From contig NZ_AYPQ01000007.1 of the NCBI RefSeq assembly GCF_000633635.1, positions 133,918-197,917 on the forward strand: a DNA stretch of 64,000 nucleotides. The letters run 5' to 3'. Every line of letters begins with the position of its first letter. Positions within the stretch are counted from its first letter, which is position 1. Position numbers and translations under genes: made by a program. Origin of the DNA: Enterococcus crotali (GTDB taxonomy: Bacteria > Bacillota > Bacilli > Lactobacillales > Enterococcaceae). Under the pieces are notes generated by a model, which worked only from the letters and a program-made list of their open reading frames with translations, did not search any database and had not been told where the DNA came from. Shown here in pieces: positions 58,755 through 64,000 of the stretch.

Positions 58755-60516
58755 TCATACTTGCTTTTTAAATTGTGCTTCGTATAATGCGTGGTAATAG
58801 CCATCTGTTTTATCGATCAGCTCATCGTGACTGCCGATTTCAACAACAGAACCTTGTTCCATCACTAAAATTTTATCTGCATTCTTGATTGTGGAAAGCC
58901 GATGAGCAATTACGAAACTTGTACGACCATTCATCATTTGTAAAAAGGCATCTTGAATGTTTTTTTCAGTCAACGTATCAACGGAACTAGTCGCTTCATC
59001 TAAAATCAACATAGGCGGATCACTGATCATTGTTCTGGCAATCGTCATCAGTTGTCTTTGACCTTCTGAAATTTTGATTCCACTGGCACCAATCAACGTA
59101 TCTAACCCCTCAGGCAAACGGGTAACAAAATCAAAAATATAAGCTTTTTTCATGGCCGCCTCGATTTCGTCATCCGTGGCTTCAGCGTTTCCGTAAGTCA
59201 GATTAGCACGGATGGTGCTGTCAAATAACCAAGTATCTTGCAAAACCATCCCAAAACTTTTACGCAAACTATCTCTTGTGACCTGTGTGATGTTATGACC
59301 ATCGATCGAAATTTGTCCACTATCTACTTCGTAAAAACGCATCAGTAAATTGACCAAGGTTGATTTACCAGCACCTGTTTTCCCCACAATCGCAATCGTT
59401 TCACCAGGTAAGGCGGTCAGATTAAAGTCTTGAATCAATGGTTTTGAGGGCGTGTAAGCAAAATCTACATGTTCAAATACAACTTTTCCCGTAACCTCAT
59501 TTAAAACAAAAGCATGTGCACCATCTGGTTTTTCTTCAGGTTGGCTGATGATTTCAAAGGTGCGATCTAATCCGGCCAGAGCTGTTTGAATTTGAGTTGT
59601 GATTCCTGATAGCTCAATAAAGGGCTTAGAAAACTGGCTGGAATAAATAGTGAAACTAGAAATGACACCGATCGTAATAGCTTGATTTCCACTTAATAAC
59701 AGAAGTCCTCCGACAAGACCAATCGATAGATAGGCTAAATGATCGATAAAACGAGAGAGCGGATTTGTAAGTGAAGAAGAGAACTGCGCTTTTTGTCCGC
59801 GTACATATAAGTCTTGATTCAATGTTTCAAACCGTTGTTGAGAAACATTTTCTTGCTGAAAAGCTTTGACGATCTTTTGATTCCCAACCATTTCAGAAAC
59901 ATAACCAGAAATTTCTCCTACGATTTTTTGCTGAGCAGAAATTTTTCTGAGAGGATTTTGCAACGACCCAATTGACTAGAAAAATAATGGGTGTAGCAAC
60001 CAGAACCACGGCTGTAAGGAGTGGGCTTAGCTTAAGCATAAAGAAAAACGCAATGATCACCACAGATAGCCCAGAAAATAATTGGTTAAAAACAGCTGAG
60101 CAAGCGACAGAAATGTTATCCATATCATTTGTAAAACGACTAACGATATTTCCATGAGACGTCTGATCATAATAATTTAACGGTAACCGATTTAAATGAG
60201 CAAAAGCATCTTTTCTAAGTTCTGCTACAGAAAGATAAGAAACACGGTTACCTAAACGTTGGATCAGCCATTGACTGATGACTGTAATAACCAAAATACC
60301 AGCTAAAGTGCTAAGAAATCGCAAGAGAATCGTAAAGTCAACATTGCCTTTTTCAATCATCGTATCCACAGATTTCCCCATATAGTAAGTCATCAAAACA
60401 GTGGTCAATCCACTGAGAATACCAAGAATAACCGCTGCAATCATTTCTTTTGGATATTGAAGCAAATAAGGCATGAAACGATTAAATGAATTTGTAGCTG
60501 CTTTTTTCGTTTTCAT
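58755..60516 (-). pseudogene. Heterodimeric ABC exporter, second subunit, frameshifted
   Basis: On the minus strand the frame starts at 60516 (MKTKKAATNSFNRFMPYLLQ) and encodes the first four membrane segments, then leaves frame after VVAKSSQKNF. The downstream frame gives AQQKIVGEISGYVSEMVGNQ, the remaining membrane part and an ATPase domain: Walker A GKTGAGKST, signature ISEGQRQL, Walker B LILDEATSSVD with the catalytic Glu. A net loss of two bases (or gain of one) near 59941 explains it; intact length would be about 587. The start overlaps the end of the partner gene by four bases. Confidence 0.87.
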
Positions 60517-62237
60517 TCGTTTGTTTCCTCCTCTTGTGAAGCGACGATTTCTTGATAGGCTTTAGAATGGTGTAATAATTCCTTGTGCGTTCCTAATCCA
60601 ACTTGTTTGCCGCTAGCTAAAACTAAAATTTGATCTGCCTGTTGAATCGAGCTGATTCGCTGAGAAATAATAATCAGCGTCGTTTCTTTTAAATCTCGGC
60701 GTAATGCGGTGCGTAAATTTAGATCAGTTTGGTAGTCTAAAGCACTTAAAGAGTCATCTAAAATCAAAACGTCCGGTTTATGAATCAAAGCACGGGCAAT
60801 CGTCAAGCGCTGTTTTTGACCGCCAGAAAAGTTTTTCCCACCTTCGTATACTTGTGTATCTAAACCATCACTTAGGTTTTCGACAAAATCTTTGCATTGT
60901 GCGGTTTCTAACGCTTGCCAACATTCTTCATCGGTGGCATTCTCTTTTCCCCACTGAAGGTTTTCTCGAATCGTGCCTGTAAATAAAACCGCTGTTTGAG
61001 GCGTAAGTGCGATTTTTTTGCGTAGTTTTTCTATAGACCAGTCACGAACGTTGATTCCATCAACGAAGATATTCCCTTCACTGGTATCATAAAAACGGGG
61101 AATCAATTGAGTCAACGTACTTTTTCCGCCGCCAGTCGGTCCCGTAATACCTAAAATTGAGTTTTTAGGTATTTTCAACGAAATATCTTTCAACGCCAAG
61201 CCAGCGGTTGGTTGGTAACGGAAGGAAACATGATCGAAGATGATTTCTTTTATTTGCCCATCAGAAGTAAGTCCATCATTTGTTGACTGAATGCTAGGAT
61301 CAACCGTCAAAACTTCCTGCACCCTTGTTGCAGAGGCTGAGGCGCGTGTAAAAATGATCACTAAGTTTGAAACAACGATCAATGCAAGCAGCATCTGATT
61401 CATATAATTGATCAAAGCCAATACTTCTCCTTGTTGTAATCCACCAATCTCGACTTTGATTCCGCCAAGATAAAGCAATGCCAAAATACCAAGGTTCATT
61501 ACTAAGGTGGTTGCAGGAGTCAGTAAAGCAGAAATATTGGAAACACGGATATAGATAGAAGAAAGGTCATCTGTTACTTTATTGACGTGTTTTTCTTCCG
61601 TTTGTTTTCTAGCGAAGGCTCGAATGACCCGAACTCCACTTAAATTTTGACTGATTTGTCGATTTAACAGATCTAGCTTTTCTTGAACTTTTTTATATAA
61701 TGGAACTGTCGTTTTTATAATGAAATAAAGAATAAGACAAAAAATCGGCAACATCAGCAGAAAAATCAGCCCCATCTGGACATTAATATAAAAAGCCATA
61801 ATCACAGAACCGATACTTAAAAAAGGTGCCCGGATCACGAGTCGAATCAACATCGCTAAAGCTAGCTGTAATTGATTGATATCATTCGTCATACGTGTGA
61901 TCAACGTGTCCGTCCCAAAACTATTTAATTCAGCATGAGAAAGTTGATTGATCTTTTTCATCAATTGATTTCTCAATTCTGTCCCAAATCCTTGGGAAGC
62001 AATTGAAGCATAATATTGACAGATCATCACGCAGATTAGTCCAATGATTGACATCAACAGCATCCAACCGGCCATTTGAATTACATAGGATCGATCATTA
62101 TTGCGAATACCTTGATCAACTAAACGAGCCATAAATAAGGGTAAAACTAATTCAAAACAAGCTTCTAAAAACTTGAAGAACGGACCAAGGATAATTTGCT
62201 TGCGATATTTTCTTGTATATTTTAGTAAATCGATCAT
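60513..62237 (-). CDS. Heterodimeric ABC exporter, first subunit
   Basis: A 574-residue half-transporter: six membrane segments (residues 1-310) and an ATPase domain with Walker A GPTGGGKST and signature FSGGQKQR. Its Walker B reads LILDDSLSALD, with Asp in place of the catalytic Glu, which marks the degenerate site typical of heterodimeric exporters of the EfrAB/LmrCD kind. Those export drugs; the substrate here is not known. GGAGGAAACC precedes ATG 62237. The partner, encoded next, has a canonical Walker B. Confidence 0.9.
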   Translation of the reverse strand: MIDLLKYTRKYRKQIILGPFFKFLEACFELVLPLFMARLVDQGIRNNDRSYVIQMAGWMLLMSIIGLICVMICQYYASIASQGFGTELRNQLMKKINQLSHAELNSFGTDTLITRMTNDINQLQLALAMLIRLVIRAPFLSIGSVIMAFYINVQMGLIFLLMLPIFCLILYFIIKTTVPLYKKVQEKLDLLNRQISQNLSGVRVIRAFARKQTEEKHVNKVTDDLSSIYIRVSNISALLTPATTLVMNLGILALLYLGGIKVEIGGLQQGEVLALINYMNQMLLALIVVSNLVIIFTRASASATRVQEVLTVDPSIQSTNDGLTSDGQIKEIIFDHVSFRYQPTAGLALKDISLKIPKNSILGITGPTGGGKSTLTQLIPRFYDTSEGNIFVDGINVRDWSIEKLRKKIALTPQTAVLFTGTIRENLQWGKENATDEECWQALETAQCKDFVENLSDGLDTQVYEGGKNFSGGQKQRLTIARALIHKPDVLILDDSLSALDYQTDLNLRTALRRDLKETTLIIISQRISSIQQADQILVLASGKQVGLGTHKELLHHSKAYQEIVASQEEETNE

Positions 62238-62522
62238 GGTTTCCTCCTAAAGTTAAAGGCTAAATAAGCTAATTGAAATTGATAAAATAAGAGTACAAGA
62301 CTAGAGTGGATTTTGCCATATTTTATTTCAACGATCAACTCATTCAGCCAGATAGTATAGATGTAAAAAACTAAAATATTTTCGTGTTTTTCGTATGTGT
62401 CAAAATAATATAAATAATCTCTTCTATTGTATAACAATCCTTCGTGAGAATAAAGTTGCTCGCATAAAACCATAGTTATTTGTTACAATAGTTAGTAAAT
62501 GCTATTTTAAAGGAGAAAATAT

Positions 62523-63368
62523 ATGAATGAATTTATTAAAATCGTTTTATTATTTTTCATCTACTCATTTATTGGCTGGCTTTGGGAAACAGTTTACTGC
62601 TCATTGAAGGCCGGAAAATTTGTGTATCGAGGATTTTTAGTTGGACCTTATTGTCCTATTTATGGTTTCGGTATTTTAGGTGTACTCTATTTTTTAGAGC
62701 CGCTTAGACAAAACATCGTGGTTTTATATCTATTATCGACGATTTTGGTTACTATTTTAGAATATATCACGAGCTATGGTCTAGAAAAGCTGTTTCATGC
62801 TTCATGGTGGGATTATAAGGATGTTCCTTTAAATATCAACGGCAGAGTCGCATTGCCTGTCTCACTTTTTTGGGGAATTGGTTGCGTCTTGATCGTTCGT
62901 GTGATCCATCCTAAAGTAATGATGTTAGAGCACGTTCTATCTGAAAAATTTGGTCTGATTCTACCGATTGCGCTATTAGTGATCATAATCAGTGACTTGA
63001 TTTATACCTTAGTCAATATGCAGTCATTTAGAAAAGCTACAGCACAAATCAGTACGGCTGTTGAGGAACGTAAACAAGAACTGGCAGCTGCTTTAACTGA
63101 GAAACGTGACGAGTTATCCGCAAATTTTTCTGAGCTAAAAGAATCTGTATCAGAAGAAATCAATGAGCGAAAACAAACAAAAACAGCTGAACGAATTTCT
63201 TGGATAGAAGAGTTTAAAGAGACACCAGCTATCAAAAAAATAGTTGCTCATATGAACTTCAATCAAAACCGCTGGGTGCGAAATTATCCTAATTTGAAGC
63301 TCAAAAACCTAAAAAACTCTTCTGAAGTACAGCAAATCATCAAAAAAAATAAAAAAGATGTCAACTAA
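62523..63368 (+). CDS. Putative ABC-transporter type IV (CmpB-like) membrane protein
   Basis: A 281-residue protein. Residues 1-165 contain five or six membrane segments with the family pattern SFIGWLWETVYCSLKAGKFV, GFLVGPYCPIYGFG and LEKLFHASWWDYKD. The C-terminal 110 residues are a charged coiled coil (EERKQELAAALTEKRDEL) and a basic tail, probably cytosolic. Function of the family is unknown. AAAGGAG precedes ATG. Confidence 0.78.
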   Translation: MNEFIKIVLLFFIYSFIGWLWETVYCSLKAGKFVYRGFLVGPYCPIYGFGILGVLYFLEPLRQNIVVLYLLSTILVTILEYITSYGLEKLFHASWWDYKDVPLNINGRVALPVSLFWGIGCVLIVRVIHPKVMMLEHVLSEKFGLILPIALLVIIISDLIYTLVNMQSFRKATAQISTAVEERKQELAAALTEKRDELSANFSELKESVSEEINERKQTKTAERISWIEEFKETPAIKKIVAHMNFNQNRWVRNYPNLKLKNLKNSSEVQQIIKKNKKDVN

Positions 63369-63397
63369 TTCTTATTAAGTATAACAGGATATTTTTG

Positions 63398-63440
63398 TGT
63401 TCTATATGATCGATAAAGGTTGATAGAACGGTCTTTTTAT
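63398..63440 (+). terminator. Terminator after the CmpB-like gene
   Basis: GTTCTAT pairs with ATAGAAC around a long loop, followed by a T-rich stretch. Modest quality. Confidence 0.5.
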
Positions 63441-63512
63441 AGATGACATCCTAGTAAAATGAAGCAAATAGAACCATCTATTGTTACAGAAAAAGAGGTG
63501 TTTTCTCTGAAA

Positions 63513-63528
63513 TGTAATAAATTGTAAC
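63513..63528 (+). promoter_or_regulatory. WalR-like direct repeat upstream of the SagA-like gene
   Basis: TGTAAT (63513-63518) and TGTAAC (63523-63528) repeat with a period of ten bases; the WalR consensus period is eleven, so the spacing is one base short. A TATAAT lies downstream at 63561-63566. Confidence 0.4.
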
Positions 63529-63605
63529 GTTATTGAAATAAAATAAGCTCTATAGATTAGTATAATAGGTAGAGTTGGATTTAGTTAGGAAAGGTGTTGG
63601 ATTCA

Positions 63606-64000
63606 GTGAAAGTAAAAAAATTGATACCATTTTTAGCTGCTATCATGCTAGTAAATGCTGCTTTTCCAATCAGTGCCGCAGCAGAATCATTAGATGAGCT
63701 GAAGAACAAAGAAGCACAAGCCGCACAAACGGGAGAGTCACTTAGCGAAGATATCAATACAGCTTTGAATGATGTTAATGAAAAATATGCTGAAATTGAA
63801 AAACTCAAAGCAGATATTTTAAAAGCTGAAGAAACAATCAAAAGCTCTGAAGCTGAAATCACAGTAACAGAACAAAGTATTGCACGCCGCAAAGAAGTCG
63901 TTGGAGATCGTATGAAGGATATCCAATTGAGTGGGGAACAACGTACATGGCAAGTATTATTAGATGCTGAAAGTGTATCAGATTTCTTTAGTAAAGCGTA
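63606..64000 (+). CDS. SagA/PcsB-like secreted coiled-coil protein, 3' end outside window
   Basis: The first 131 residues of a secreted protein. A signal peptide (MKVKKLIPFLAAIMLVNAAF with cleavage near ISAAA) is followed by a long coiled coil (heptads from SLDELKNKEAQAAQ through EVVGDRM), as in SagA, PcsB and CwlO-type peptidoglycan hydrolases, whose NlpC/P60 or CHAP domain would lie beyond the window. GTG 63606 is preferred, nine bases after AGGTG; TTG 63597 is an alternative. A WalR-like repeat upstream fits cell-wall control. Confidence 0.78.
   Translation, partial: MKVKKLIPFLAAIMLVNAAFPISAAAESLDELKNKEAQAAQTGESLSEDINTALNDVNEKYAEIEKLKADILKAEETIKSSEAEITVTEQSIARRKEVVGDRMKDIQLSGEQRTWQVLLDAESVSDFFSKA

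Overview
The window reads as a low-GC Firmicutes chromosome, most likely a non-faecalis Enterococcus. The evidence is the tatD-rnmV-ksgA run, a complete citrate-independent fumarase/malic enzyme pair, mannose-class PTS operons, ECF vitamin S-components, HelD, a SagA-like secreted coiled-coil protein at the right edge, strong AGGAGG ribosome sites and frequent TTG/GTG starts. The species is not resolvable from the sequence alone. No tRNA, rRNA, CRISPR array or intact transposase was seen.

Left accessory part (1-15.7 kb). The first 6 kb hold the 3' part of an FtsX-like permease gene, then a compact peptide natural-product (RiPP) locus: radical SAM/SPASM enzyme, 54-residue Cys-containing precursor with a near-perfect ribosome site, a terminator/attenuator hairpin, a leaderless (cytosolic) subtilisin-like protease and an ABC exporter. 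A DUF1643 gene and decayed sequence follow. From 7.6 to 15 kb is a catabolic island: BglG/LicT antiterminator, beta-glucoside-class PTS EIIBCA, a cytosolic Cys-type sulfatase, an anaerobic sulfatase-maturating radical SAM enzyme, a TauE/SafE exporter and an FGE-type formylglycine-generating enzyme. Two RAT/terminator pairs control it. A diverged repeat of about 270 bp lies on both sides of the island.

Middle part (15.7-36.9 kb). PsiE; a divergent YeiH/LysR pair; a mannose-class PTS operon with MurQ and an RpiR regulator, best read as MurNAc (or muropeptide sugar) uptake; MepB; a MerR regulator whose 3' end contains a textbook 19-bp-spacer promoter driving a TrmO-like gene; a BceRS-type two-component system; sugar and amino-acid transporters; fumC, malic enzyme, metG and a lipoprotein.

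Right part (36.9-64 kb). HIT protein, a GNAT acetyltransferase, an AraC remnant, helD, tatD-rnmV-ksgA, an MFS transporter with a choloylglycine-hydrolase-family enzyme, then a one-carbon block: tandem glycine riboswitch, gcvT-gcvH-gcvPA-gcvPB, a structured leader, lpd, an M20 hydrolase and fhs. A NiaR-controlled niacin S-component, a sugar-ABC ATPase, mgsA, a THF riboswitch with folT, a heterodimeric ABC exporter and a SagA-like protein complete the window.

Data-quality note: six genes (PTS EIIBCA, FGE, GNAT, gcvPA, msmK-like ATPase, ABC exporter subunit) are each split by a one- or two-base indel, mostly in short homopolymers, while conserved protein sequence continues in the next frame. Sequencing error is at least as likely as real gene loss.
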